In this document: one piece after another, positions 54,352-63,810 of the stretch | Position numbering within the stretch: position 1 is the first letter of the stretch | How the letters are laid out: every line of letters begins with the position of its first letter | Source: Bacteroides fragilis | GTDB taxonomy: Bacteria; Bacteroidota; Bacteroidia; Bacteroidales; Bacteroidaceae | Reading direction: 5' to 3' | Length of the DNA: 64,000 nucleotides | Assembly (NCBI RefSeq): GCF_019583405.1 | Contig: NZ_SZUU01000003.1 | Span: forward strand, 606,941-670,940 | Program-made: the position numbers and the translations under genes | Notes under the pieces: generated by a model | Seen by the model: the letters and a program-made list of their open reading frames with translations, nothing else | Database searches by the model: none | Told to the model about the DNA's origin: nothing

Positions 54352-55644
54352 ATGTCAGTAAAGGGATTCTTCTTCATACTTGTTTTCTTCTTGGTCGCTA
54401 TCATGGGTTTTCTGATTTATATATCCGAAACCGTTGTCGTGAAGTATCTCTATATTGCCGAAGCATTGATGCTGCTCCTGATGCTGTATCTTATTTTGTT
54501 TTACCGGAAAATCGTGAAACCGATGAACACCATCGGCAGTGGTATGGAACTTCTCAGAGAACAGGACTTCAGTAGCCGGTTAAGCCATGTGGGGCAGCAG
54601 GAGGCCGACCGTGTGGTAAATGTTTTCAATCGCATGATGGAACAACTGAAAAACGAACGGCTGCGCTTGCGAGAACAGAATCATTTTCTCGACCTGATGA
54701 TTAATGCTTCCCCCATGGGAGTTATTATCATGACGCTGGACGAAGAGGTGTCTCAACTCAACCCCATGGCGATGAAGATGATGGGAGTCCGTCCGGAAGA
54801 AGCCGAGGGCAGGAAACTGTCCGAGATCGATTCGCCGCTTGCCATAGAACTGGCTGCCATTCCGAAGGGAGAAACCAGCACCGTGCGACTGAATGATTCA
54901 AATATTTATAAATGTACTCATTCTTCGTTTGTGGACCGCGGCTTCCAGCATCCTTTTTATTTGATGGAAGGATTGACAGACGAAGTGATGAAAGCGGAGA
55001 AAAAGGCATACGAGAAAGTGATCCGTATGATCGCGCACGAAGTGAATAATACAACGGCAGGGATTACTTCTACACTGGATACAGTCGAACAGGCATTGTC
55101 TGAGTCGGATGGTATGGAAGATATTTGTGATGTGATGCGTGTCTGTACGGAACGTTGTTTTTCTATGAGCCGTTTCATTACCCGTTTTGCCGACGTGGTG
55201 AAGATTCCCGATCCCCGTCTTACTCCGATCAACCTGAATGACCTTGCATTCAGTTGCAAACGCTTTATGGAGGGGATGTGCAATGACCGGAATATCCGGT
55301 TACAACTGATATGTGATGAATCATTGGAGGATGTGAAACTGGACGCCTCCCTGTTTGAGCAGGTATTGGTGAATATTATTAAAAATGCGGCTGAAAGTAT
55401 CGGGAAAGACGGTCAGATTACCATCCGCACCTCATCACCTGCTGCTATCGAAGTGGTGGACAATGGGCCCGGCATAACAAAAGAGACTGAAGCAAAGCTC
55501 TTCAGTCCCTTCTTTTCTACCAAACCCAACGGACAAGGTATCGGCCTGGTCTTTATCCGTGAAGTTTTAAGCCGTCATGGCTGTACGTTTTCATTGCGTA
55601 CATACGCTGACGGACTGACAAGATTTAGGATTTTATTTCCGTGA
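54352..55644 (+). CDS. NtrB-like sensor histidine kinase
   Basis: The product (430 aa) is the cognate kinase of the preceding activator. Two transmembrane helices (about residues 4-24 and 32-50) enclose only a few periplasmic residues, so there is no external sensor domain. HAMP (KIVKPMNTIGSGMELL), PAS (about 110-200), a HisKA-like segment with His229 in HEVNNTTAGITS, and HATPase_c (NIIKNAAESI, DNGPGI, GIGLVFIREVL) follow. The lack of a periplasmic domain suggests it senses membrane stress or a signal passed from a membrane protein such as one of the exporters. Confidence 0.9.
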   Translation: MSVKGFFFILVFFLVAIMGFLIYISETVVVKYLYIAEALMLLLMLYLILFYRKIVKPMNTIGSGMELLREQDFSSRLSHVGQQEADRVVNVFNRMMEQLKNERLRLREQNHFLDLMINASPMGVIIMTLDEEVSQLNPMAMKMMGVRPEEAEGRKLSEIDSPLAIELAAIPKGETSTVRLNDSNIYKCTHSSFVDRGFQHPFYLMEGLTDEVMKAEKKAYEKVIRMIAHEVNNTTAGITSTLDTVEQALSESDGMEDICDVMRVCTERCFSMSRFITRFADVVKIPDPRLTPINLNDLAFSCKRFMEGMCNDRNIRLQLICDESLEDVKLDASLFEQVLVNIIKNAAESIGKDGQITIRTSSPAAIEVVDNGPGITKETEAKLFSPFFSTKPNGQGIGLVFIREVLSRHGCTFSLRTYADGLTRFRILFP

Positions 55645-57276
55645 TTCCTGCCATCTCTGGGCATATTCATCCAGTATCCGTTTGATTCCCTGGCCTATTT
55701 TGACATAATCCTTTTCATTCAGGTTGGCAAGTGATACACGTACGCTCCATTCCGGTCCGGCAAAACCGCCACCGTTCAGCAATACCAATGAGGTTTCGTT
55801 GGCGAGGCGGAAAACAACATCCAATGGGCTGTACGTTTTCTTGAGGTAGTCTACAAACTCTTCTCCGTAGAATATCTTAGCCCACACCAGCATATCTATC
55901 TCACTATAATATCCTACACGCAGCGGATCGTCCACCAGTGAGAATCCGGTATTATCCCACAGAGCTTTCAGGCGTCTCCGGATGATCTCCTGCATCTTGT
56001 TTTTATACCGGTTCTCTTTATCCAGTATGGCGAAAGAAGCGAAGAGGCTCATCTGCGTCTGTTGCGGCAGAGACAATCCGGCTGTATGATTGAGCGCCAC
56101 TTGCCGGCTGTCGGCTACCATGCGGTCGATGAATTTTAATCTTTCGGGGGCAAGGGTCAGGCTGGAGTAACGCTTATTGAGGATTGCCTTTTGTTCTTCC
56201 GGTAAGTGGGCTATCATCCGGTCAAAAATATTCTCTTCGTGCAGAGCGATTACGGCATCGCGCCATCCGGTAGCCCCGAAATATTTGGAGAAGGAATAGA
56301 CGCACAAAGTATTTTGCGGCAGTTCGGCCATCAGCGAGCGGAAATGCGGACTGAATGTACCGTATACATCGTCTGTGATAATCATCAGGTTCGGATTGTC
56401 TTTCTTCACGATATCTACAATCCGTGCGGCGGTCTCAGGACTCAGTGTATAGCTGGGCGGGTTACTGGGATTGGTAATGAAGAGTGCTTTGATCTGCGGG
56501 TTTTTCAGGCGGTCTATATCTTCGTCTTTGTATTGCCAGGTGTGCAGCCCGTCTGCTGTCATCTGGTCCGCAGATATTTCCGTAACGTTAAATTCATAGC
56601 GTCTCAATTGAGGGATTTCAATATAGGGGGTGAAGACAGGTACCATCAAGGCGATTCCATCTCCTTTATTGAGCAGGAAGTTTTCTTGCAGAGAGTCGAA
56701 AACGTAGCACATGGCTGCCGTACCGCCTTCGGTGGCGAACAAATCGTATTTGCCCTTTGGCGGACGACTGTCGCACATTTCCTGTGCCAGATAGTCTTGT
56801 ACAATCATCTCGGTAAACTGGAGGATGCGGTCTGGTACCGGATATTGGTCACCTATTACCCCTTCTGCCCATTCGTGGACAAGGGTGTCTGGGTCGGCGG
56901 CATGTTCCAGTAACATGTATTGATAGGTTCCTTTTAATAGTTCCGCACCCGGCTGGCTATGATTGGTTTTGAGAAAAGTCTCAAAGCGGGCGGCAATCCC
57001 GTCTTTTTGCGGGATACCGGCAATTCCTTCCGGCAAGTACATCACATGCCGACATTCTTCCAGTCCGAATTTACCTAAAAGGAAGAAAGCTTCACGTGGA
57101 GTGGTGGCAATCCAGTTCGGGTTTCCACGTCCGGCATTCAGCATGGTATGAGCTATCTTTTTGATGCTCTCATCAGCCATTTCAATCAGTCTGTTTTTCA
57201 GTTCGAAAGGACTGATACTCTCCATCTTTTTAGCAAAACTTTTAGTTACTGCTCCGTTGTTTTCATTACTTTTCAT
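55633..57276 (-). CDS. aspD: Aspartate 4-decarboxylase
   Basis: The product (547 aa from the ATG at 57276; an upstream TTG is less likely) is a PLP-dependent fold-type I enzyme that converts L-aspartate to L-alanine and CO2. The PLP lysine lies in VYSFSKYFGATGWRDA. The TPREAFFLLGKFGLEECRHV N-terminal block, GGTAAMCYVF and TNPSNPPSYTLS segments, and the total length match bacterial aspartate beta-decarboxylases rather than ordinary aminotransferases. It follows an AspT-like antiporter gene by 41 bp. Together they form a decarboxylation/antiport unit that can generate proton-motive force and raise internal pH. Its 3' end overlaps the convergent kinase gene by 12 bases. Confidence 0.9.
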   Translation of the reverse strand: MKSNENNGAVTKSFAKKMESISPFELKNRLIEMADESIKKIAHTMLNAGRGNPNWIATTPREAFFLLGKFGLEECRHVMYLPEGIAGIPQKDGIAARFETFLKTNHSQPGAELLKGTYQYMLLEHAADPDTLVHEWAEGVIGDQYPVPDRILQFTEMIVQDYLAQEMCDSRPPKGKYDLFATEGGTAAMCYVFDSLQENFLLNKGDGIALMVPVFTPYIEIPQLRRYEFNVTEISADQMTADGLHTWQYKDEDIDRLKNPQIKALFITNPSNPPSYTLSPETAARIVDIVKKDNPNLMIITDDVYGTFSPHFRSLMAELPQNTLCVYSFSKYFGATGWRDAVIALHEENIFDRMIAHLPEEQKAILNKRYSSLTLAPERLKFIDRMVADSRQVALNHTAGLSLPQQTQMSLFASFAILDKENRYKNKMQEIIRRRLKALWDNTGFSLVDDPLRVGYYSEIDMLVWAKIFYGEEFVDYLKKTYSPLDVVFRLANETSLVLLNGGGFAGPEWSVRVSLANLNEKDYVKIGQGIKRILDEYAQRWQESRK

Positions 57277-57317
57277 TATTATGTCAGGGTTATGTTTAGT
57301 TAATATCAAAATCTATT

Positions 57318-59015
57318 TTACATGAGTAACACAATTACGACTCCCCAGATAATCAGGAGAGTATTTCCCACAGCATACGTCACTGTATATCCCAAAGCGG
57401 GAGTTTCGCTTTCAACAGCTTCCTGGATGGCACCTAATGCGGCGGTAGTAGTACGTGCACCTGCTGTGCATCCCAATATCAGTGCCGGGTGGAATTTGAA
57501 GAGATACTTTCCCATAAGTATGCCTACTATCAGAGGAATGGAAGTAGCCAGTGCGCCTACAATGAACAGGCTTAGCCCCACTTCTTTGAATCCCTGTACG
57601 AAGCTGGGACCTGCAGCGATGCCCACGACAGCAATAAACATGTTCAGACCTACGTTGTCCAGTATCCAGAGAGCGGGTTCGGGAATACGTCCGAAAGTAG
57701 GGTGTTTGCTGCGTAGCCATCCGAAGAACAATCCTCCGATCAATGCGCCCCCACTGGTGCTGAGACTGATGGGGACACCACCCATGTGGATACTCAGGGC
57801 ACCTATCAGTCCTCCGATCAGAATACCCAGACCAACGAAAATCATATCTGTCTGGTTGGTTGGACGGTCGGCGTACCCCATTTTCTTGGCAGCTTCATCC
57901 ACTTCGTGTTTGGTCCCTACCAATTCGACAATATCACCTGCATCCACAATGGTTTGCGGCAGTACCGGTATATCGATTCCCGCCCTTTTGATACGGCGTA
58001 TGCTGACACCGTGCATGAATTTCTGTGAACGTATTGAACTTATTTTTTCTCCGGCAAAGGTTTTCCGGGTTACCATGACGGGCAATACTTCAGCCGGAAA
58101 GTCCAATAACTGAGGATCCAGTACCTCGGGACCGATCCAATCTTCCTCGCCGATAACATATTCACGGCGACCACTCAATACCACCTCATCCCCTTTCCTG
58201 AGAATCAGGGTCGGGGTGATTTCTTTTACGATAACTCCGGCTTGTCTGACACGTTCGACAAACAGGTGCTTGTCATTCTCCTGGAAATAGCTTTCAAGAT
58301 CTGACACCCGTTTTCCGTCACCAAACCACTCATTATCTACTTTATAAGCCCGGAAAGTCACCGGACGTGCAGCGGGCATAAAGCCGGGTTGATCCGCTTC
58401 GCTATTCCCCATTTTAGCCTCCAATTCTTTACAGGCAGCTTTTACTTTATCGAGTCCGCCCAATAACTTGGGGCCGAGAGAGCCCAATACCCATGCCGAA
58501 CCCGCCGTGCCGAAGATGTAAGTTACGGCATACGATACCGGGATAATATTATTATAAGCCTCTTTTGTTTCAGGAGATATGTTTAGTTCATTGATCGTAT
58601 CTCCTGCCACGCCTATGACAGCCGATATCGTCTGTGAACCGGCCAGTAATCCGGCTGCTTCCCCTACATTGTAACCCATAATTTTAGCCAATATCCAGGG
58701 AATAATCAGACAGAATACACACATGATGGCAGCAAATCCCATTTGGGGGAGTCCGTCCTTTTTCAGTCCCCGGAAAAACTGCGGACCGACTTTATAGCCG
58801 ATAGCGAATAAAAAGAGTAAAAAGAAAACAGATTTAATGGGGCCGTCGACCGTAATGTTCAATTGCCCCACAAGGACACCTACCAGCAATACGCTTGTAA
58901 CGACACCCAGGCTGAACTTTCCGATTTTTATTTTGCCAATCCAAAACCCTACGAAAAGGGTCAAAAAGATGGCAAGCTCGGGGTGAACCCTAAGTTGATG
59001 AATAATCCAATCCAT
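57318..59015 (-). CDS. AspT-like aspartate:alanine antiporter
   Basis: The product (565 aa) is a membrane transporter of the AspT family. Five N-terminal helices (from [16 protein letters not shown]) are followed by a cytoplasmic region with two TrkA-C (RCK_C) domains (about residues 215-375) and five or six C-terminal helices (from [18 protein letters not shown]). The [19 protein letters not shown] motif near the C-terminus is typical of the family. It precedes the aspartate decarboxylase on the same strand, supporting exchange of external aspartate for internal alanine. Related YidE/YbjL-type transporters have the same layout, so the call rests partly on context. Confidence 0.85.
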   Translation of the reverse strand: MDWIIHQLRVHPELAIFLTLFVGFWIGKIKIGKFSLGVVTSVLLVGVLVGQLNITVDGPIKSVFFLLFLFAIGYKVGPQFFRGLKKDGLPQMGFAAIMCVFCLIIPWILAKIMGYNVGEAAGLLAGSQTISAVIGVAGDTINELNISPETKEAYNNIIPVSYAVTYIFGTAGSAWVLGSLGPKLLGGLDKVKAACKELEAKMGNSEADQPGFMPAARPVTFRAYKVDNEWFGDGKRVSDLESYFQENDKHLFVERVRQAGVIVKEITPTLILRKGDEVVLSGRREYVIGEEDWIGPEVLDPQLLDFPAEVLPVMVTRKTFAGEKISSIRSQKFMHGVSIRRIKRAGIDIPVLPQTIVDAGDIVELVGTKHEVDEAAKKMGYADRPTNQTDMIFVGLGILIGGLIGALSIHMGGVPISLSTSGGALIGGLFFGWLRSKHPTFGRIPEPALWILDNVGLNMFIAVVGIAAGPSFVQGFKEVGLSLFIVGALATSIPLIVGILMGKYLFKFHPALILGCTAGARTTTAALGAIQEAVESETPALGYTVTYAVGNTLLIIWGVVIVLLM

Positions 59016-59116
59016 AGTTAATTTGTTTAGGTTTAAATTCTCATTAAAAACAGCTTGTGCAAGAAAGTGTTTTGTTAAACAGGCTATTCTTATATCATTG
59101 TATAAATTATTAACGT

Positions 59117-59124
59117 TATCTTTG
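59117..59124 (+). promoter_or_regulatory. Candidate -7 element for the flippase-like gene
   Basis: TATCTTTG matches TAnnTTTG. The implied start near 59131 leaves little leader before the possible TTG starts at 59135 or 59147. No good -33 element at the required distance, so weak support. Confidence 0.35.
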
Positions 59125-59134
59125 ATGCGTTAAA

Positions 59135-60136
59135 TTGTATATTGTTTTGAAGAGTAAATTTCGTAATTTCTTTTTGGCCTTTGGCATCCTGGCCGTCATC
59201 ATCATGCTGTTCACTTTCGATGTGTCTTATGATGAACTGCTGGACAACCTGCGGCGTGCCGGATTTTATCTGCCGCTGGTTCTGATCCTTTGGCTTTTCA
59301 TCTATCTGATTAATACCCTTTCGTGGTATATCATCCTTCGTAGCAGTGGTCCGATGAATTCATTGTCGTTCGCCCGGCTCTATAAATTCACGGTTTCCGG
59401 TTTTGCGTTGAATTATGTCACTCCCGTGGGACTGATGGGAGGGGAGCCCTACCGGATTATGGAGCTTACTCCCTATGTCGGAGTGGAGCGTGCCACATCT
59501 TCGGTCATCCTGTATGTGATGATGCATATCTTTTCACATTTCTGTTTCTGGCTCAGCTCGGTATTGATTTATGTCTTTTTTTATCCGGTCGGTTGGGGGA
59601 TGGGCATTGTCTTGGGGTTGACCACACTCTTCTGCCTCTTACTTGTCACTCTTTTTATCAAAGGCTACCGGAACGGTATGGCTGTGGCATGCGTACGTCT
59701 GGGTAGTCATATCCCTTTTTTGAAGAATCGTGCAGTCCGCTTCGCGGAACTCCATAAAGAAAAACTGGAAACCATAGACAGTCAGATAGCATTGCTTCAT
59801 CAACAGCGAAAAAGTACCTTTTATTCGGCATTGGGTTTAGAGTATACCGCTCGCATAGTAGGGTGTCTCGAAGTCTGGTTGATTCTGAATGTATTGACTA
59901 CGGATGTCAGTTTTGTCGGTTGTATCCTGATCGTTGCTTTCTCTTCTCTACTGGCCAATCTGCTTTTCTTTCTTCCCATGCAATTAGGGGGCAGGGAAGG
60001 AGGCTTTGCCCTGGCGGTAGCCGGTTTGTCTTTGTCCGGAGCATATGGGGTATTTGCTGCTCTGATTACGCGGGTGCGGGAGATGGTCTGGATTGTTATT
60101 GGGCTGGTGCTGATGAAGATAGGAAATCGGAGATAG
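59135..60136 (+). CDS. Lysylphosphatidylglycerol synthase TM-domain protein
   Basis: The product (up to 333 aa) is an integral membrane protein with about eight helices of the UPF0104/LPG-synthase transmembrane family (PF03706), proteins that act as lipid flippases or glycolipid-handling factors. Typical segments are NYVTPVGLMGGEPYR, ARLYKFTVSGFAL and LPMQLGGREGGFALA. There is no ATG at the start: TTG at 59135 and TTG at 59147 (KSKFRNFFLAFG) are both possible. The catalytic domain of MprF-type proteins is absent, so it is a stand-alone membrane domain. Confidence 0.85.
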   Translation: MYIVLKSKFRNFFLAFGILAVIIMLFTFDVSYDELLDNLRRAGFYLPLVLILWLFIYLINTLSWYIILRSSGPMNSLSFARLYKFTVSGFALNYVTPVGLMGGEPYRIMELTPYVGVERATSSVILYVMMHIFSHFCFWLSSVLIYVFFYPVGWGMGIVLGLTTLFCLLLVTLFIKGYRNGMAVACVRLGSHIPFLKNRAVRFAELHKEKLETIDSQIALLHQQRKSTFYSALGLEYTARIVGCLEVWLILNVLTTDVSFVGCILIVAFSSLLANLLFFLPMQLGGREGGFALAVAGLSLSGAYGVFAALITRVREMVWIVIGLVLMKIGNRR

Positions 60137-60203
60137 AGTAATGATGAAAAGCTGAATTTCTGAGAAATTTCTATCGTTAAGGATTATGAATGTGTCTAAT
60201 CAC

Positions 60204-61490
60204 TCAGTTCATTCTTAAATATGAGCAATATTTGGCAAGCAGATTCTCTAATGGGAGGTTGCCATTTTCAAACCGTTTTGCGTCCAGTGGCAAAATTCTT
60301 TCGCGTACATGTATCTTACCTTTGTAGAGAGCTTTAATGTATTTATTACCGTTTTTCTCTTCAACACTGATTTCAGAAAAAAAGGCAGTAATGTCTTCCG
60401 GATCATATATAATAGAATAGCTCGGACGTTTAGCACCGGGAATATCCTCTCGAAGAATGTCTTTTTCTACAAGGTCTTGAATATCTCGTATGGCTGTGTC
60501 TTTGGAACATTTAGCCAATGTTGCCCAAGTCTTGGAAGTTATTTTAGCCTCATAACCGTCAAGGAACAGGTTCAGTATATCGGTCTGCCTTTGGCTTAGT
60601 GGAATGGACGAAGTCTTTTGCCAAAAGAAACTTTTGTTCAAAATAGTGCTGACGATATTTTCCGCTTCATCAAGTGCGACAGACAGCGTATTGGCATACC
60701 AACATATCCATTCAGTGATGTCACCATCGCCATGTTGAGCCTTTTCCAAAATATCGTAATAGTGGTTCTTATCCTTATTTATCTGCGAGGAAATATTGTA
60801 AAATCGGAACTCGCTCTTGTCGGCACGGGCCAACAGCATATCAGAAAGTATGCGTGCCAATCGTCCGTTACCATCTTCAAATGGATGAATACTAACAAAC
60901 CAGAAATGTGCAATAGCCGACCGAATAACTGAATTTACATTTTCCTGACTGTTAAACCAATCAAGGAACTGTGCCATTTCCTCATCCACACGTTCCGGTG
61001 CAGGGGCAATATAATGGATTTTCTCGCGACCGAACATTCCGGAAATTATATGTTCCTCGTTTGTACGATACCTACCAACTTCAATCTGTGAGCCCTCGCT
61101 GAAACCGGTTGGGAAGAATGCTGCTTGCCATGCACAAATTTTCTCTTTTGTCAATGTCTGGTTGTAATGATTCACTGCATCAAGCATAACCGCCACAACA
61201 GAATCTACATAGTGTGACGGTACTGTCTGTTTTATGTTTTCAATACCCAATTTTCGAGCTATGGATGAGCGTACTTCGTCTACATTTAGGCGTATGCCTT
61301 CAATTTCTGACGAATAAACAACATCATACGTCAAGTTCTCTGCCATCGCTTTTAACTTGCTATCAAAGCCAAGCGAGGCAAGTCTGCCGTACAACAAGCC
61401 CTGTTTACGATTCACTTCTTCAAGAAGTACTGTCAGTTCAGAAGCATTCCAATGGAATACTGTCCAATTGTCTCTTTCGTGTATATACAT
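60204..61490 (-). CDS. Fic domain protein with N-terminal inhibitory motif
   Basis: The product (428 aa) has a DUF4172-like N-terminal region, a Fic core with the full catalytic motif HPFEDGNGRLAR (His202) and a C-terminal winged-helix-like domain (about 290-360). Fic enzymes transfer AMP or related groups to hydroxyls on target proteins. SSEIEG near residue 60 matches the (S/T)xxxE(G/N) inhibitory helix, placing it in class II, with the inhibitor in the same chain. No separate antitoxin gene is adjacent. The target is unknown. A decayed antitoxin-like pseudogene begins 120 bp upstream on the other strand. Confidence 0.9.
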   Translation of the reverse strand: MYIHERDNWTVFHWNASELTVLLEEVNRKQGLLYGRLASLGFDSKLKAMAENLTYDVVYSSEIEGIRLNVDEVRSSIARKLGIENIKQTVPSHYVDSVVAVMLDAVNHYNQTLTKEKICAWQAAFFPTGFSEGSQIEVGRYRTNEEHIISGMFGREKIHYIAPAPERVDEEMAQFLDWFNSQENVNSVIRSAIAHFWFVSIHPFEDGNGRLARILSDMLLARADKSEFRFYNISSQINKDKNHYYDILEKAQHGDGDITEWICWYANTLSVALDEAENIVSTILNKSFFWQKTSSIPLSQRQTDILNLFLDGYEAKITSKTWATLAKCSKDTAIRDIQDLVEKDILREDIPGAKRPSYSIIYDPEDITAFFSEISVEEKNGNKYIKALYKGKIHVRERILPLDAKRFENGNLPLENLLAKYCSYLRMN

Positions 61491-61607
61491 ACTTAGAATA
61501 TGGTTGATGCGTCATTAAGCCATGAATAACGCCGCAATATTTGCGACGAAATTAATCATTTATTGTCGTATTACCAAGCAAAATAGTGTAATGTCGCAAA
61601 AAATGCG

Positions 61608-62053
61608 ATGATTTTAGGCGCAAAACGTCTGGTTGTCACGATTTACATCCAGTATCACTTATGCCTAAAATATGAATTTGCTTTGGCGAGAGTGGAAGAA
61701 CTTCTGCCATTGGTTGATAATAATATCTCTGCGAATGATAGGAATGCAGTAGAACTCTCTGTCATGTCCGACATAGTTATTGCATACGAAAAAGAACATT
61801 ATCCGATAAAAAAACAACTGTTGCAGAATTAATAGAATTTTATCTTGAAGAAAAAGGAATGAGCTAAAAGCAACTTGCCATTGAGATTGGAATAAGTCCT
61901 TCACGGGTGAATGATTATATTGCAGGACGTTCAGAGCCTACTTAAAAAATAGCCCGTTTGCTTTGTCGGGTATTGAATATTCCTCCCGCTGCAATGTTGG
62001 GGGGTAAATTGAGGGTTATGATACATGCAAATGAAAAGGCTGGATTTATGTAG
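61608..62053 (+). pseudogene. Decayed HigA-like XRE antitoxin
   Basis: The first part reads KYEFALARVEELLPLVDNN and continues to IAYEKEHYPI, the N-terminal region seen in HigA-type antitoxins of this phylum. At a run of seven A (about 61807-61813) the frame is lost. The expected continuation (TVAELIEFYLEEKGMS, QLAIEIGISPSRVNDYIAGRSEP, KIARLLCRVLNIPPAAML) is visible in another frame, interrupted by two TAA stops, at MS*KQ and EPT*KI. One frameshift and two nonsense mutations leave no functional protein. No toxin gene partner is visible beside it. Confidence 0.8.
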
Positions 62054-62358
62054 CATGTTGCTCTGAGAATAATATCGTAACAATTAACATTGTTAACGCC
62101 ATTTCTCCGTTATTTTATTCTTGTGTGCAAATAACAAGCCTTTTGCATTTAAAACACTTGCTATTTGCATTTAAAGAACAAGCTTTAACGTAGTGTTAAA
62201 ATAAAGCTTTGGGCGAGAGAAATCTTATGCTTTAAAAGCACTGTGTTTTAGTTTGTTAAGCACACTCTTTACTTCTTTGTTTCACCGAATCCCTTCTTAG
62301 GTAAAAGCCTATATACTTGCTTTTTTGTCAACTACAAATCGGGGACTCATACTCCCTG
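62054..62358. other. Gene-free stretch with TTTGCATTTAAA repeat
   Basis: About 300 bases with no coding frame. A 12-bp direct repeat TTTGCATTTAAA occurs at 62142-62153 and 62164-62175. The stretch lies between the antitoxin pseudogene and the stop of the DUF4373 gene. Nothing else recognisable. Confidence 0.5.
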
Positions 62359-63252
62359 CTATCTTCTTTTCGCCTTGTTTAGTGCCGCTATCAGATACCT
62401 TCCTTTTGCCCCTATGTCACTCCAGCAAGTGTTGGCAATCAGCCGCCACACCGTCGTTCCCTTTCTGCCATAGTCCGACAGCCTGAGAATGGCGTTTACT
62501 TCATTTACCTCGTTAATTCCCAATCTTTGGAGCGTATCCGTCAGTCCCGGATAATTGTGTGTCATCGTATTGAAAGCGTATCCCGGTATCGGGAGAGAAA
62601 CAGAATCCTCCATCCTTTCTTCCTCCTTCCCCTCGGGGGGAGCTGAGGGGGGTAATTCTTTATTTTCCTTTGCTCTACTTTTCTTTACTTTACTTTGTCC
62701 GGAATTGCATGCATTTTTTGCGTTAACGGCTACATCGTGTACTACATTTCCCGGGCTAACGGCTACATCTCCTGTGCTGACAGCTACTTTTCCTTCTTTA
62801 AGCGGCTTGGGTCGTTCAATTTCCTGTTGTGTGGATGCATTGTCCGGTTTGCCGCTTTCCTTTTCCGGTCTCACCATCAGATAGGGTAGTTCCGACAGTT
62901 CTCTCTTCCTTCGCTTCGTAGCTTCCAGCCATACCTTTTGTATGCTTTCCGAAGTCAGTATTCCGTTTTCTTGATAACTGCTTCTGTCCAGTATTCCTTT
63001 GATAAAGAGAATTTCGATAATTCCCTGCACCTCCCCGGCTTGCACTTCCCTTCCTGCCTTGTTGGCAAAGATCAGGCACTGTTCCTCGTCCCAACGGATG
63101 AAGTATCCCTCCTTGTATATTCTGCACAGCAGTTTCAGTACGATTGCCGGGCCCTTTATTCCGTATTTAGCTTCTATCACTTCCATTGCATTCTCTTCCA
63201 TGAAGTTTACGCCTATCGGGAAATAGTTGATCCCGTCATATATTGTTGCCAT
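62359..63252 (-). CDS. DUF4373 (Lin1244/Lin1753-like) domain protein
   Basis: The product (297 aa) begins with a Lin1244/Lin1753-like domain (DUF4373, residues 1-110, DGINYFPIGVNFMEENAMEVI and GIKGPAIVLKLLCRIYKEGY), which has a winged-helix look similar to phage and plasmid replication initiators. A low-complexity charged linker follows (about 130-215), then a C-terminal helical part (YPGLTDTLQRLGINEVNEVNAIL). Such genes are common beside capsule and mobile regions in Bacteroides. The function is not established. Confidence 0.78.
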   Translation of the reverse strand: MATIYDGINYFPIGVNFMEENAMEVIEAKYGIKGPAIVLKLLCRIYKEGYFIRWDEEQCLIFANKAGREVQAGEVQGIIEILFIKGILDRSSYQENGILTSESIQKVWLEATKRRKRELSELPYLMVRPEKESGKPDNASTQQEIERPKPLKEGKVAVSTGDVAVSPGNVVHDVAVNAKNACNSGQSKVKKSRAKENKELPPSAPPEGKEEERMEDSVSLPIPGYAFNTMTHNYPGLTDTLQRLGINEVNEVNAILRLSDYGRKGTTVWRLIANTCWSDIGAKGRYLIAALNKAKRR

Positions 63253-63296
63253 ATTTGTTTTTTTAGATTAGTTGTTTTTTTATCCGTAATACTTTT

Positions 63297-63388
63297 ACCA
63301 CAAATTACACCCGATTCCCAAAGACGTTTTCTCCTGATTCCTCAAAATAGAAATAATTCATCCGCGAAAATTCCGTGTAATTTGTGGT
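63297..63388. repeat. Palindromic repeat, 14-bp perfect arms
   Basis: ACCACAAATTACAC (63297-63310) and GTGTAATTTGTGGT (63375-63388) are perfect inverted copies 64 bases apart. Sequence of this kind is related to the element at 39559-39651. It lies between two reverse-strand genes. Confidence 0.75.
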
Positions 63389-63395
63389 GCCCACC

Positions 63396-63743
63396 CTATA
63401 CGATCGGTCTCCATTCCATGAAGTTCTCCACCTGGAATGTCGTCCACCGTTGTTCATCCACATTCCAGTACACTACTGCGCCTTCTATTTTTGTGGGATC
63501 ATACTTCTTGTGGAATTCCGCTTCATAGTAGATCAGTGTCGCTTTCACCAACCTGAAGTCTCCGTTCTGCTTCTGATAAGCGATGGCTGCGTGCCCGTAT
63601 TGCAGGTGGTCTGTTAATGCTTCCAGGCGTTCCGCCATCCATTCCGCACACTGCTCGGTATATCCTTTCTCAAAGACAATGCGTTTTTTCCATCTCAGTT
63701 TCATGGCTTCACTTTGTGATGCCGGTCTTTTTTTCCGTTTCAT
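63396..63743 (-). CDS. Small protein, possible SH3-fold DUF2693 family
   Basis: The product (115 aa) has a basic N-terminus (MKRKKRPASQSEAMKLRWKKR), a middle helix, and a C-terminal beta-rich part with KATLIYYEAEF and VVYWNVDEQRWTTFQVENF. The last part resembles the SH3 beta-barrel DUF2693 proteins common in Bacteroides accessory regions. The gene lies upstream of the DUF4373 gene on the same strand. The match is partial, so the family call is tentative. Confidence 0.6.
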   Translation of the reverse strand: MKRKKRPASQSEAMKLRWKKRIVFEKGYTEQCAEWMAERLEALTDHLQYGHAAIAYQKQNGDFRLVKATLIYYEAEFHKKYDPTKIEGAVVYWNVDEQRWTTFQVENFMEWRPIV

Positions 63744-63810
63744 ACGTATATTTTTTAAGTTGATAAATTGTTATCGCCACGAAGATAGGGGGCGTTTCAT
63801 GTAAGACGGA

